Assembly: GCF_000745475.1 (NCBI RefSeq)
Contig: NZ_JQJJ01000016.1
Location: 62,001 to 126,000 of the forward strand
Direction: 5' to 3'
Source: Allobosea sp. UNC402CLCol
GTDB taxonomy: Bacteria; Pseudomonadota; Alphaproteobacteria; Rhizobiales; Beijerinckiaceae
DNA: 64,000 nucleotides
Shown here: positions 53,590-61,992 of the stretch, one piece after another
How the letters are laid out: the number at the start of each line of letters is the position of its first letter
Numbering within the stretch: position 1 is the first letter of the stretch
Notes under the pieces: generated by a model
Seen by the model: only the letters and a program-made list of their open reading frames with translations
The model's database searches: none
What the model was told of the DNA's origin: nothing
Program-made: the position numbers and the translations under genes

Positions 53590-54677
53590 GCCGGCGCCCC
53601 GACCTGCGCTGGCATTGTCATGACCGGAAGGGCCGCGCTTTCAAGCGAGCTCGGCTCGCCGAGCCGCAGGCAGGCCGCGCGCTGGTCCTGCGCCGCGAAG
53701 GTGAGTTCCGGCAGCTCGTGGCCGCAGCGCTCGACGGCGATCGGGCAGCGCGGCGCGAAGGCGCAGCCGGGCGGAATGGCGGCGGGTGCCGGCACGGTGC
53801 CGGGGATCGGCGTCAGCCGCTGGCGCGGACCGGTGAGCGTCGGCAGCGCCGTGAGCAGGCCCTGGGTGTAGGGGTGGCGCGGGCGGGTGAGCAGATCCTG
53901 CGTCGCGGCCGTCTCGACGATCCGTCCGGCATACATCACCGCGATCCGCTCGCAGAGGTCGCCGACCACGCCGATATCGTGCGAGATCAGGATCAGCGCC
54001 ATGCCGGTCTCGCGGCGCAGCTCGCGGATCAGGTCGAGGACCTGCGCCTGGATGGTGGCGTCGAGCGCGGTCGTCGGCTCGTCCGCAATCAGCACGTCGG
54101 GCTCGCCCGCCAGCGCCAGCGCGATCATCACGCGCTGGTTCATGCCGCCCGAGAATTCATGCGGATATTGCTTGAGGCGGCGCGGTCCATCGGCGATGCC
54201 GACACGGTCCAGCAGGCGCAGCGCCTCGCGGCGCGCCGGTTCCCCGGTTAGGCCACGATGCAGGCGCAGCACTTCCGCGATCTGCGTGCCGATGCGCTGC
54301 ACCGGGTTCAGCGCACTGGCCGGATCCTGGAAGATCAGGGCGATGCGGCCGCCGCGGACCCGTGCGAGCTCGCGCTCGGAAAGCCCTCCGACATCCTGCC
54401 CGTCGAGCTGGACCTCACCGCCCGTGGTGACGTTGCGCCCGAGCAGGCGCAGCGCCGCGAGCCAGGTGATGCTCTTGCCGCAGCCGGATTCGCCGACGAT
54501 GCCGAGCGCCTCGCCGCGACCGACCGACAGGTCGATGCCGCGCACGATCGGCACGGTGCCCGACAGGGTGACGGTGAAATCCTGCAGGCGCAGAAGCGCC
54601 GGGCGGCCCGCTGTGGCGGCGTGGCTGGGAGCGGACCATTGCGGCCGATCCGGTGATTGACCTGATGTTCGCGACAT
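53586..54677 (-). CDS. Peptide-type ABC transporter ATP-binding protein (DppD family)
   Basis: The 363-residue ATPase has Walker A GESGCGKSI (about residues 63-71), the signature FSGGMNQRVMIALAL and Walker B VLIADEP. The C-terminal peptide-type domain has PPGCAFAPRCPIAVERC. The N-terminal tail of about 25 residues is extra. It pairs with DppF downstream. The gene lies only 58 bp after the anti-sigma gene on the same strand, so read-through from the sigma operon is possible. Confidence 0.9.
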   Translation of the reverse strand: MSRTSGQSPDRPQWSAPSHAATAGRPALLRLQDFTVTLSGTVPIVRGIDLSVGRGEALGIVGESGCGKSITWLAALRLLGRNVTTGGEVQLDGQDVGGLSERELARVRGGRIALIFQDPASALNPVQRIGTQIAEVLRLHRGLTGEPARREALRLLDRVGIADGPRRLKQYPHEFSGGMNQRVMIALALAGEPDVLIADEPTTALDATIQAQVLDLIRELRRETGMALILISHDIGVVGDLCERIAVMYAGRIVETAATQDLLTRPRHPYTQGLLTALPTLTGPRQRLTPIPGTVPAPAAIPPGCAFAPRCPIAVERCGHELPELTFAAQDQRAACLRLGEPSSLESAALPVMTMPAQVGAPA

Positions 54678-54735
54678 GCCGAGCGGAGTACCGCCCAGCC
54701 CATGACCGTCTTGTGACAGCCGGCGGCGCTGGCGC

Positions 54736-55377
54736 TCACCAGCGCAGGAAGCGCGGGAAGATCAGGGCGCCGAGAGCGGTCATCGAGGCGATCGCGATCG
54801 TGTACCAGATTGCCAGGAAAGGCGCCGCATCGTCGGGGCAGTGCAGCGCGTAGGCGACCGTCGCCAATCCGGCCGAGGCGAGGCCGGCGCAGGCGCCGGT
54901 CAGCGGCCCGTCCACCGAAGCCCCCCGGCGCGCCAGCAGCAAGAGCACGATGAGCGGACACAGCGCATAGAGCGGCACGGCGATGAGGCAGGCGCGCCAG
55001 TAGCGGCCGAAGATCAGCGTGCTCCATTGCTCCGCCGGCACTTGCGCCAGCGTCAGCAGAGCCCAGCCGGCCGCCAGAAGGATCGGCAACGCCACGAGCG
55101 GCAGGCGCCGCGCCGGTTTCAGGCCGGGCCGCAGGCTGCGCTGGAACAGCGGCAGCGCGATGCCGGCGACGCTGGCGCCGAGGAGCATCTTGGCCAGGAC
55201 CGGCGTGGTCAGCCAGGCACGGCCGAAATCGTGCCGCGCGCCGAGCGTGAGCAGGACGAGTCCGGCCGTCGCCGCGAGCGCGCAGAGGGCGCCGAGCCAG
55301 GTGGCGCGGCGCAGCCAGCCGGTATCCACCGGCCGGTGGCTCGCGCTCATCAGGGAAATCAGCTCGTTGGTCTGCAT
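54736..55377 (-). CDS. nrsF: NrsF-family (DUF1109) anti-sigma-F membrane protein
   Basis: The 213-residue protein has six predicted membrane helices and the DUF1109 pattern (TNELISLMSASHRPVD at the start; RRATWLGALCALAATAGLVLL as helix 1; C-terminal ALHCPDDAAPFLAIWYTIAI). In Caulobacter NrsF holds the ECF sigma factor SigF inactive and releases it under heavy-metal or oxidative stress, using two conserved cysteines (here one is Cys in ALHCPD). ATG 55377 is chosen; an upstream TTG at 55404 overlaps the promoter motif. The gene follows sigF with an 81-bp gap. Confidence 0.85.
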   Translation of the reverse strand: MQTNELISLMSASHRPVDTGWLRRATWLGALCALAATAGLVLLTLGARHDFGRAWLTTPVLAKMLLGASVAGIALPLFQRSLRPGLKPARRLPLVALPILLAAGWALLTLAQVPAEQWSTLIFGRYWRACLIAVPLYALCPLIVLLLLARRGASVDGPLTGACAGLASAGLATVAYALHCPDDAAPFLAIWYTIAIASMTALGALIFPRFLRW

Positions 55378-55410
55378 GTCCGTTTTTCGGTTGTCCTGCT
55401 TCAACGGGAA

Positions 55411-55436
55411 TTCGCGGGGCGCTTGCGAAACGTTAC
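55411..55436 (-). promoter_or_regulatory. Candidate sigma-F-type promoter of nrsF (GTAACG-N16-CGAA)
   Basis: Read on the minus strand, the sequence is GTAACG, 16 bp, CGAA, ending 34 bp before the nrsF start. It fits the Caulobacter SigF promoter form GTAACC-N16-CGAA (recalled from literature) with one mismatch. Placement in front of the anti-sigma gene suggests negative autoregulation of the pair. Inference. Confidence 0.55.
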
Positions 55437-55458
55437 GGGTATGGAATGTCGCAGCGGG

Positions 55459-56034
55459 TCATGTCGGTCTTTCCCCGCGCCGCGAGAGGAATTTCGCCAT
55501 GGCTTGCAGGCCGCGATGGATCGCGACCTTGGCCGCGTTTTCGGTCATGCCGGCGGCATCCGCCGCCTCCGCGACGCTCGCGCCCTGCAGCCTGACCCGG
55601 TCGATCAGGCCGCGTGTCCGTTCGGGCAGGCTCGCCATGGCGCGGTCGAGGTCGAGCCGTGCCTCGGTGGATGGCGCCTCCGGCCGGTCGGCGAGCTGGA
55701 AGGCTTCGTCGTCGAGCGGCAGGTTGCCGGCATGGCGGCCGGAGCGGCGCAGATGGTCGACCAGCTTGTAACGCGCGATCGCATGGGCCCAGGCCGTGAC
55801 CGGGCTCGCCGGATCATAGGTGTGGCGGGAGAGATGCAGCGCCAGCAGCACCTCCTGCAAAACGTCCTCGGCCTCACTCGGCTCATGCCGGCCGGCACGC
55901 GCCAGCATCTGCCTGAGATAGCCGCGCAGGCGCCCCCCGATCGCGTCGAGAAAGCGCCGATAGGCGGCGGCGTCGCCGGCGAGCGCCGCGAGGAAGACGG
56001 GCCTGAGCTGCGTTTCGAACTCTTCGAGCGACAA
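55459..56034 (-). CDS. sigF: ECF sigma factor (SigF type)
   Basis: The 191-residue RNA polymerase sigma factor has region 2 (about residues 10-85, SEAEDVLQEVLLALHLSRHTYDP and AWAHAIARYKLVDHLRR) and region 4 (about 125-180, ASVAEAADAAGMTENAAKVAIHRGLQAM). The pairing with a DUF1109 membrane protein marks it as the sigma-F group. It should direct polymerase to stress genes after release from NrsF. The upstream 165 bp to the divergent esterase gene shows no copy of its own promoter motif. Confidence 0.88.
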   Translation of the reverse strand: MSLEEFETQLRPVFLAALAGDAAAYRRFLDAIGGRLRGYLRQMLARAGRHEPSEAEDVLQEVLLALHLSRHTYDPASPVTAWAHAIARYKLVDHLRRSGRHAGNLPLDDEAFQLADRPEAPSTEARLDLDRAMASLPERTRGLIDRVRLQGASVAEAADAAGMTENAAKVAIHRGLQAMAKFLSRRGERPT

Positions 56035-56198
56035 GGCCGGTGCGCTTTTCCGGTGATGTGGAGCCGATCCCGCTTATCCCGTCGCATGGCGGCGCCCGGC
56101 TCACAAGCGCGTGACCGCATGATGAGCCTTGCCGACAGGGCCGATACGCTCGCGCTCCTGCGCAGGGAGGCGGTGCCTGCCTGTCCGGAGGATCGCTG

Positions 56199-57095
56199 AT
56201 GGCTCCCGCTGCTCGTTTCGCCTTTCTGATCGGCTTGGGCGCCATCCTCGCGGGCGCGGCGCCCTTGCAGGCGCAGCAGCCGCGCCCATCGGCCGAACCG
56301 TGTCCGGCCGATGGAGGCTGCAAGGTCGCGAGCGGCTCCTATCGCATCCTGTTGCCGCCAGAGGCCGTTTCGGGACGGCAGGGCGGCGCCATCGTCTTTT
56401 TCCACGGCTATCAGGGCACGGCCGCGGAGGTGATCGCAGATCCCGCCCTGGTTGCGGTGGCACGGCGGCTCGGCGTTGCGCTGATTGCGCCGGAAGGGCT
56501 CGGCCGCAGTTGGTCCTTCCCCGGCTCTCCGGCGCGCAACCGCGACGAGTTCACTTTTGTCGCCGAGATGCTCGACGATATCGCGCGCCGCTTCCCGGTC
56601 GATCCCCACCGGCTGATGGCGAGCGGGTTCTCGCAGGGCGGCTCGATGGTCTGGTATCTCGCCTGCCGGATGCCGACGCGCTTCGCCGCCTTCGCGCCGA
56701 TCGCCGGTGCCTTCTGGGAACCTCTGCCGGAGAGCTGTGCCGGCCCGCGACCGAAGCTGATCCATGTCCACGGCACGAGCGACAGCACCGTGCCGCTCGC
56801 GGGCCGGGCGCTGCGCCAGGGTTACAGGCAAGGCGATGTCTTCAAGAGCTTCGCCATCCTCGCGCCCGGCGGCTGCACGGCCGGCTGGGCCGATGCGGCG
56901 CGCGACGCCGTGGCTGGAGGAACGGCGCTGACCTGCCGGCTGGCGAGCGGCTGCGGCGGCGAGGCGCGGCTCGAACTCTGCCTGCATGGCGGCGGCCATG
57001 TCGCCGATGCGGCCTGGGTCGAGCGCGCCTGGCGCCTGACGATGTCGGCCGAGCCTGCGCCTCTGGCCGCCGGCGCCAGGCTCACATCTCCGTGA
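56199..57095 (+). CDS. Secreted polyhydroxybutyrate-depolymerase/feruloyl-esterase-like alpha/beta hydrolase
   Basis: The 298-residue protein has a Sec signal (AARFAFLIGLGAILAGAAP, cleavage near LQA-QQ). The alpha/beta-hydrolase core has the nucleophile motif GFSQGGS (Ser145), GAIVFFHGYQGT as the oxyanion strand, and a late Asp and His (VHGTSDSTVP, HGGGHV). This matches the LpqC/PHB depolymerase family, which hydrolyses polyesters or aromatic esters. Four or more cysteines (CPADGGC, GGCTAGW, CRLASGC) suggest disulfides in the periplasm. It is divergent from sigF. Confidence 0.82.
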   Translation: MAPAARFAFLIGLGAILAGAAPLQAQQPRPSAEPCPADGGCKVASGSYRILLPPEAVSGRQGGAIVFFHGYQGTAAEVIADPALVAVARRLGVALIAPEGLGRSWSFPGSPARNRDEFTFVAEMLDDIARRFPVDPHRLMASGFSQGGSMVWYLACRMPTRFAAFAPIAGAFWEPLPESCAGPRPKLIHVHGTSDSTVPLAGRALRQGYRQGDVFKSFAILAPGGCTAGWADAARDAVAGGTALTCRLASGCGGEARLELCLHGGGHVADAAWVERAWRLTMSAEPAPLAAGARLTSP

Positions 57096-57099
57096 GGAT

Positions 57100-57125
57100 G
57101 TAACCGGCGCTGCTCCGGCTGCGAT
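57100..57125 (+). promoter_or_regulatory. Candidate sigma-F-type promoter of the ThDP-enzyme/OpgC operon (GTAACC-N16-CGAT)
   Basis: The plus strand reads GTAACC, 16 bp, CGAT, ending 43 bp before the start at 57169. The -35 part matches the recalled Caulobacter SigF box fully and the -10 part at three of four bases, with the same spacing as the nrsF motif at 55411-55436. Inference. Confidence 0.45.
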
Positions 57126-57168
57126 CTCACTGGCAACGCCGCCCTCGCGGGCCGCCGGAGAGATGCCT

Positions 57169-58821
57169 ATGCGCCACGACCCGATATCCGCTTCCCACGC
57201 CGCCGGCATCGCTCCGGACGGGCTCGTCACCGGTGCCGACATCGCCGCCGCCGGGCTGGCAGTGGCAGGCGCGACCCATGCCTTCGGCATCCCCGGTGGC
57301 GAGGTGCTGGCGCTGGTCGATGCGCTGGAACGTGCCGGCATCCGCTTCCTGCTCGCCAAGCACGAGAATGCGGCGGGCTTCATGGCCGAGGGGTTGTGGC
57401 ATGTGACCGGAGCGATGCCGGTTCTGGTAGCGACGCTGGGTCCCGGCGTCGCCAATGCGGTCAATGTCGTCGCCAATGCCCAGCAGGATCGCGTGCCGCT
57501 GCTCTTCATCACCGGCTGCGTCGACCAGGCCCTCGCCGAAAGCTACACCCATCAGGTCTTCGACCATCAGGCCGTGCTGCGGCCGCTGGTCAAGGCGAGT
57601 TTCCGTGCCGCGCCTGGAACCGAGGATCTGGTCATCGCCAAGGCGGTCGCGCTCGCCCGGCGCGGACGGCCCGGCCCGGTGCATGTCGACCTGCCGATCT
57701 CGGTGGCGGAGGCAAGGGGGCCGCGCCGCGCGCCCCGGGCGATGAAGCTGCCCGAGCCGGCCGTGCCGGCCGATCTCGGTCAGGCGGGCAAGCTTCTCGC
57801 GGCGGCGCGCAGGCCGCTCGTCATCGCCGGGCTCGACCTCGTCAATGACGGCAACGCCGCCGCGCTGGAACGCTTCATCACCCGCACCGGCGCGCCGCTG
57901 CTGACGACCTACAAGGCCAAGGGGCTGCTGCCGGAAGCCGACCCGCGCGTCATCGGCGGCGTCGGCCTCTCGCCCAAGGCCGACGCGATCGTCCGGCCAT
58001 TGATCGAGGCGGCCGATCTGATCGTTCTCGCCGGCTACGACCCGATCGAGATGCGCCAGGGCTGGCGCAATCCCTGGCCGGAGGACAAGCCGGTCATCGA
58101 CATCGTCGCCGAGGCGATGCCACACGGCATGCACAGTTCGACCCTGCTGCTCGAAGGCGATGTCGGCGCCATCCTGACGCGGCTGACGGAAGCGCTCCCG
58201 CCCGTGCAAGCCGTCTGGCCCGGCGGCGAGCCCGCGGCGGTGCGGGCCCGCTTCCATGAGGCCTTTGCGGCGCCTCCGATCTGGGGACCGCATGCCGTTT
58301 TCGAGGTTCTGCGCGACGTCGCGCCGGCCGGCACGGTCGCCACCGCTGATTCCGGCGCGCATCGCATCCTGCTCAGCCAGATGTGGACTTGCGATGGGCC
58401 GCGACGGCTGCTGCAATCGACCGGGCTCTGCACCATGGGTTGCGCCCTGCCGCTGGCCACCGGCGCCGCGCTCGGCGCGGGCCGGCCGGTGCTTTGCTTC
58501 GTCGGCGATGCCGGGCTGGAGATGGTGCTCGGCGAACTGGCGACGCTGCGCGATCTCGGGCTGCCCGTGGTCATCGTCACCCTCGTCGACGAAAGCCTCG
58601 GCCTGATCGCGCTGAAGCAGCGTCAGATGGGCCTGGCGCGGGCCGGCGTCGATTTCGGCGGCACCGATTTCGCGGCTGTGGCGCGGGCCATGGGCGGCCA
58701 CGGCGTCGCGGTCGCGGATCGGGACAGCCTGCGCCGTGAGGCTGCCGCCGCCTTCGCCCGAGACGGCTTCACCATCCTCGCCTGCCGCATCGACGCCGGG
58801 CAATACGAGGGGGCCTTCTGA
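57169..58821 (+). CDS. ThDP-binding enzyme family protein with atypical cofactor motif
   Basis: The 550-residue protein has the acetolactate-synthase-like three-domain layout (FGIPGGEVLALVDALE at the N-terminus; catalytic-type Glu66 in AKHENAAGF). The C-terminal ThDP motif is unusual: GDG is GDA (446-448), and the metal-binding Asn is replaced by Val473-Asp474-Glu475 (LVDESLGLIALKQRQ). This suggests a distinct subfamily and perhaps altered metal binding. ATG 57169 is preferred over 57163 since GGAGAG then lies at a normal distance. The stop overlaps the OpgC start. Substrate unknown; not a biosynthetic IlvB by context. Confidence 0.78.
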   Translation: MRHDPISASHAAGIAPDGLVTGADIAAAGLAVAGATHAFGIPGGEVLALVDALERAGIRFLLAKHENAAGFMAEGLWHVTGAMPVLVATLGPGVANAVNVVANAQQDRVPLLFITGCVDQALAESYTHQVFDHQAVLRPLVKASFRAAPGTEDLVIAKAVALARRGRPGPVHVDLPISVAEARGPRRAPRAMKLPEPAVPADLGQAGKLLAAARRPLVIAGLDLVNDGNAAALERFITRTGAPLLTTYKAKGLLPEADPRVIGGVGLSPKADAIVRPLIEAADLIVLAGYDPIEMRQGWRNPWPEDKPVIDIVAEAMPHGMHSSTLLLEGDVGAILTRLTEALPPVQAVWPGGEPAAVRARFHEAFAAPPIWGPHAVFEVLRDVAPAGTVATADSGAHRILLSQMWTCDGPRRLLQSTGLCTMGCALPLATGAALGAGRPVLCFVGDAGLEMVLGELATLRDLGLPVVIVTLVDESLGLIALKQRQMGLARAGVDFGGTDFAAVARAMGGHGVAVADRDSLRREAAAAFARDGFTILACRIDAGQYEGAF

Positions 58822-60017
58822 TGGTCGCGCCTCACGACAAACCGGCAAAGCGCCCGCGCGACGAGCGGCTCGATGTCTTCCGCGGTCTGACGATGCTGAT
58901 CATCTTCATCGCGCATCTGCCGGAGAATAGCTGGAACGCCTGGATTCCGGCTCGCTTCGGCTTCTCCTCCGGCGCCGAGCTCTTCGTCTTCTGCTCCGGC
59001 ATCGCCAGCGCGCTCGCTTTCGGCAGCGTCTTCGTGCGGCGCGGCCTGTGGCTGGGGACAATGCGCATCGCCTACCGCATCTGGCAGGTCTACTGGGCTC
59101 AGATCGGCGTGGTTCTGGCGCTGATCGCGCTGGCGGCCGGGATCGACCGGCTCTTTGGCCTGGGCGTGCTCGCCACGCAGTTTCCACCTTTGCAAGGCGA
59201 TCCGGAGCGCGCGCTGCTCGGCTTGGCCACCCTGACCTGGCAGCCGGACTATCTCGACATCCTGCCGATGTATCTCGTCATCCTCGGGCTGGTACCGGTG
59301 ATGATGCTGCTCCGGCGCCTGCATGCGGCGCTGCCCTTCCTGCTCGTCGTGCTGCTCTATGCGCTGGTCTGGACGGAAGGGCTGAACCTGCCCGGCAATC
59401 CCTGGACCGGGGCCGGCTGGTTCCTGAACCCCTTCGCCTGGCAATTCATCTTCTTCATCGGCTTCTTCAGCGCGATGAAATGGCTGCCGGTGCCTCGCCT
59501 CGGCGATGCCCGATTGATGCTGGCGGCGGCGCTCTTCCTCGTGCTGTCGGTGCCGCTCTCCTTCTGGGGCGTGCTCGACCACTGGCCGGCGGCGCAGGCC
59601 CTGCACGATCTCATCCTGCCCGCGACCGAGAAGAACGACCTGCACATCCTGCGCGTGCTGCACTTCCTGGCGCTGGCCTATCTCGTGCTGAGCCTGATCG
59701 AACCTTGGCGCCAGCGGCTGGACCGCGGCATCGGCCATCTCCTCATCCTGATCGGTCGGCAGTCGCTGGCCTGCTTCCTGGCGAGCGTCGTGCTGGCACG
59801 GCTCCTGGGCGTCGTGGCCGATGTCGCCGGCCGCAGCGAACTGGTCGTGGCGCTGCTCAACCTCACCGGCTTCGCGCTGATCCTCGCCACGGCGATCGTG
59901 GTCGGTTGGTTCAAGAGCACGCCCTGGCTCGGGCCGGCGCCGAAACCGGCCGTCCAGCCGCCGGCGCCGGCACAGCCCGGCCTCGCCCTGCAAACACGGG
60001 TCCGTGAAGCGAGTTGA
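58821..60017 (+). CDS. OpgC-like acyltransferase membrane protein
   Basis: The 398-residue protein has about ten membrane helices and the OpgC signature RDERLDVFRGLTMLIIFIAHLP (about residues 13-34) with FSSGAELFVFCSGIASALAFG. OpgC adds succinyl groups to osmoregulated periplasmic glucans; acyltransferase-3-type chemistry is expected in the inner membrane. No glucan synthase (opgGH or ndvB) is adjacent, so the acceptor is uncertain. The C-terminal tail is Pro/Ala-rich. Its ATG shares a base with the ThDP enzyme stop, so the two are coupled, an odd pairing. Confidence 0.83.
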   Translation: MVAPHDKPAKRPRDERLDVFRGLTMLIIFIAHLPENSWNAWIPARFGFSSGAELFVFCSGIASALAFGSVFVRRGLWLGTMRIAYRIWQVYWAQIGVVLALIALAAGIDRLFGLGVLATQFPPLQGDPERALLGLATLTWQPDYLDILPMYLVILGLVPVMMLLRRLHAALPFLLVVLLYALVWTEGLNLPGNPWTGAGWFLNPFAWQFIFFIGFFSAMKWLPVPRLGDARLMLAAALFLVLSVPLSFWGVLDHWPAAQALHDLILPATEKNDLHILRVLHFLALAYLVLSLIEPWRQRLDRGIGHLLILIGRQSLACFLASVVLARLLGVVADVAGRSELVVALLNLTGFALILATAIVVGWFKSTPWLGPAPKPAVQPPAPAQPGLALQTRVREAS

Positions 60018-60075
60018 ACGGCGTTTGATCGCGCCTCTGCGAACTCCCTGATGAGCGCTCGAAAAGAGCGCTGCA

Positions 60076-61485
60076 ATGGAGCAGCCCATGTCCCAGCCCC
60101 TCTATCACGACCTCTCCGGCGACAGTCTCACCATCGCGAACGATTCCGCGCGCCTCGCCTGGAACGACACGCTGGAAGCCCTGCTGGCCCATGCCGCGGC
60201 GACGCCCGAGCATCTCGCCCGCACGCTTGCCGCCGATCCGGATTTCGCGCTCGCCCATGCCGCGAAGGGCTTGATGCTGCTCTCGCTCGCCCGGGCCGAG
60301 CTGCTCGCCCCGGCCCGAGACTGTCTGGTGACCGCGCGATCCTCCGCGCTGCTACGGCCGATCACGCGGCGCGAGCAGATGGTGATCGAGGCGCTGGCGC
60401 TCTGGCTCGACGATGCCCCGCGCCGGGCGGCGGAACGGCTGGAGGCGATCCTGCTCGCCCATCCCCATGACGTGCTCGCGCTCAAGCTCTCGCACGGTTT
60501 GCGCTTCGTGCTGGGCGACCAGCGCGAGATGCTCGCCACCTTGCATCGCTTCGCGCCGGGCTTTGGCGAGAGCCATCCCTTGGCCGGCTATGTCCATGGC
60601 TGCTACGCCTTCGCGCTGGAGGAGCGCGGCCTCTATGCCGAGGCCGAGCGCACCGGCCGCCATGCCGTGAGCCTGAGCCCGCGCGACGCCTGGGGTCGGC
60701 ATGCCGTCGCCCATGTGCTGGAGATGACCGGCCGCGCCGACGAGGGCGTCGCCTGGCTCGGCGACGGCCGCGAGATCGCCCATGCCAATAATCTGCGCTT
60801 CCACATCTTCTGGCACCTCGCGTTGTTCCGGCTGGAGCGCGGCGAGACCGCCGAGGTGCTGCGGCTCTATGACGATGAGATCCGGGCCGAGCCGACCGAC
60901 GACTATCGCGACATCGCCAACGGTGCCTCGCTGCTGGCGCGGCTCGACTATGCCGGCGTCGATGTCGGCGATCGCTGGGAGGAGCTTGCCGCCAAGGCGG
61001 AAGGCCGCGTGCAGGACGGCCGCCTCGTCTTCGCCGACCTGCATTATCTGCTCTCGCTGCTCGGCGCCGGCCATCGCGATGCCGCCGAGAGCATCGCGCA
61101 AAGCCTCGTCCGCGATGCGCATGCCCATCCGAGCCGCGAGCGGGCCGAAGCTGCGCGCAGCGGCGCGCTTGCGGCCCATGGGCTGATCGCCTTCAGCGAA
61201 GGCGATCATGCGGAGGCGGCCCGCCTGCTCGGCGCGGCCCGCAGCGGCCTCCTCGCGATCGGTGGCAGCCATGCCCAGCGCGACCTGTTCGAGCAGGTCC
61301 ATATCGAAAGCCTGATCCGCGCCGGCAGCCACGATCTCGCGGCCCGCATCCTCGAACAGCGCCTCGCCCGGCGCGGCGGCGCCAACCGCTTCGCCATGCG
61401 CCGTCTGGCGCAATTGCGCCGCCAGCCCTCGGGCCGTCTCGCCGCGCTTGCCGTCGCTGCGACGCCTCTCGCCATCGCTCACTGA
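60076..61485 (+). CDS. Tetratricopeptide-repeat protein (TTC38-like)
   Basis: The 469-residue protein is nearly all helical and fits the TTC38 family of TPR-like proteins found in bacteria and animals. Visible family blocks are SARLAWNDTLEALLAH (about residues 25-40), FALAHAAKGLMLLSLAR (about 56-72) and DAWGRHAVAHVLEMTGRADEGVAWL. It probably acts as a scaffold or protein-binding factor in the cytoplasm; function is unknown. An in-frame ATG at 60088 has a better ribosome-binding site (GGAG) and may be the true start. The membrane-protein gene follows 21 bp later. Confidence 0.8.
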   Translation: MEQPMSQPLYHDLSGDSLTIANDSARLAWNDTLEALLAHAAATPEHLARTLAADPDFALAHAAKGLMLLSLARAELLAPARDCLVTARSSALLRPITRREQMVIEALALWLDDAPRRAAERLEAILLAHPHDVLALKLSHGLRFVLGDQREMLATLHRFAPGFGESHPLAGYVHGCYAFALEERGLYAEAERTGRHAVSLSPRDAWGRHAVAHVLEMTGRADEGVAWLGDGREIAHANNLRFHIFWHLALFRLERGETAEVLRLYDDEIRAEPTDDYRDIANGASLLARLDYAGVDVGDRWEELAAKAEGRVQDGRLVFADLHYLLSLLGAGHRDAAESIAQSLVRDAHAHPSRERAEAARSGALAAHGLIAFSEGDHAEAARLLGAARSGLLAIGGSHAQRDLFEQVHIESLIRAGSHDLAARILEQRLARRGGANRFAMRRLAQLRRQPSGRLAALAVAATPLAIAH

Positions 61486-61506
61486 CATCGCAGAAAGGAA
61501 CGACCC

Positions 61507-61992
61507 ATGACCACCGCCACCATGACCCGCAGCCTCGCTCTGCCCTCCAGCCGCACCGTGATCAACCTTGCGCTCGGCGGCTTTGCCGGGCTGGGCTTCT
61601 GGGAGCTGTTCTCGGCGGTGCCGACCGCCTGGGTCGCCGGCTTCCCGCTGGAGCCGCCGGAGCTGGTGAAGGCGCTGTTCTACACCCAACTCGGCCTCCA
61701 GCTCTCGACGCCGGTGGCAAAGCTCATTCATTTCACCACCGGCTTCCTGTTCTACCCGCTCGGCTACTGGCTCCTGACGCGCTGGGTGAAGAGCTTCGGC
61801 ATGCCGGCCGATGGCTGGATCTGGGGCGTGATCACCTATTTCATCGCACTCGGCTTCCTCGCCCCGCTCGGCGGCCAGCACTTCCTGCTCAACGACGTGC
61901 CGCTCCTCTCCCTCATGAGCCTGATCGGCCACGCCATCTATGGCTGGCTCTCGGCCTATGTCTTCGAGGCGCTGGAGGCGCGTCCATCATGA
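61507..61992 (+). CDS. Small integral membrane protein of unknown function
   Basis: The 161-residue protein has about four membrane helices (INLALGGFAGLGFWELFSA; LIHFTTGFLFYPLGYWLL; WGVITYFIALGFLAPLGG; LMSLIGHAIYGWLSAYVF). It has no motif I recognise. GAAAGGAACG precedes ATG 61507. It follows the TPR gene closely, and its stop overlaps the YHS gene start, so the three form a likely operon. Confidence 0.7.
   Translation: MTTATMTRSLALPSSRTVINLALGGFAGLGFWELFSAVPTAWVAGFPLEPPELVKALFYTQLGLQLSTPVAKLIHFTTGFLFYPLGYWLLTRWVKSFGMPADGWIWGVITYFIALGFLAPLGGQHFLLNDVPLLSLMSLIGHAIYGWLSAYVFEALEARPS

Noticed and set aside
57169..58821. Calling the second ThDP enzyme ilvB or alsS
   Set aside because: The cofactor motif is altered, there is no small subunit, and the neighbour is OpgC; the biosynthetic assignment is not supported.
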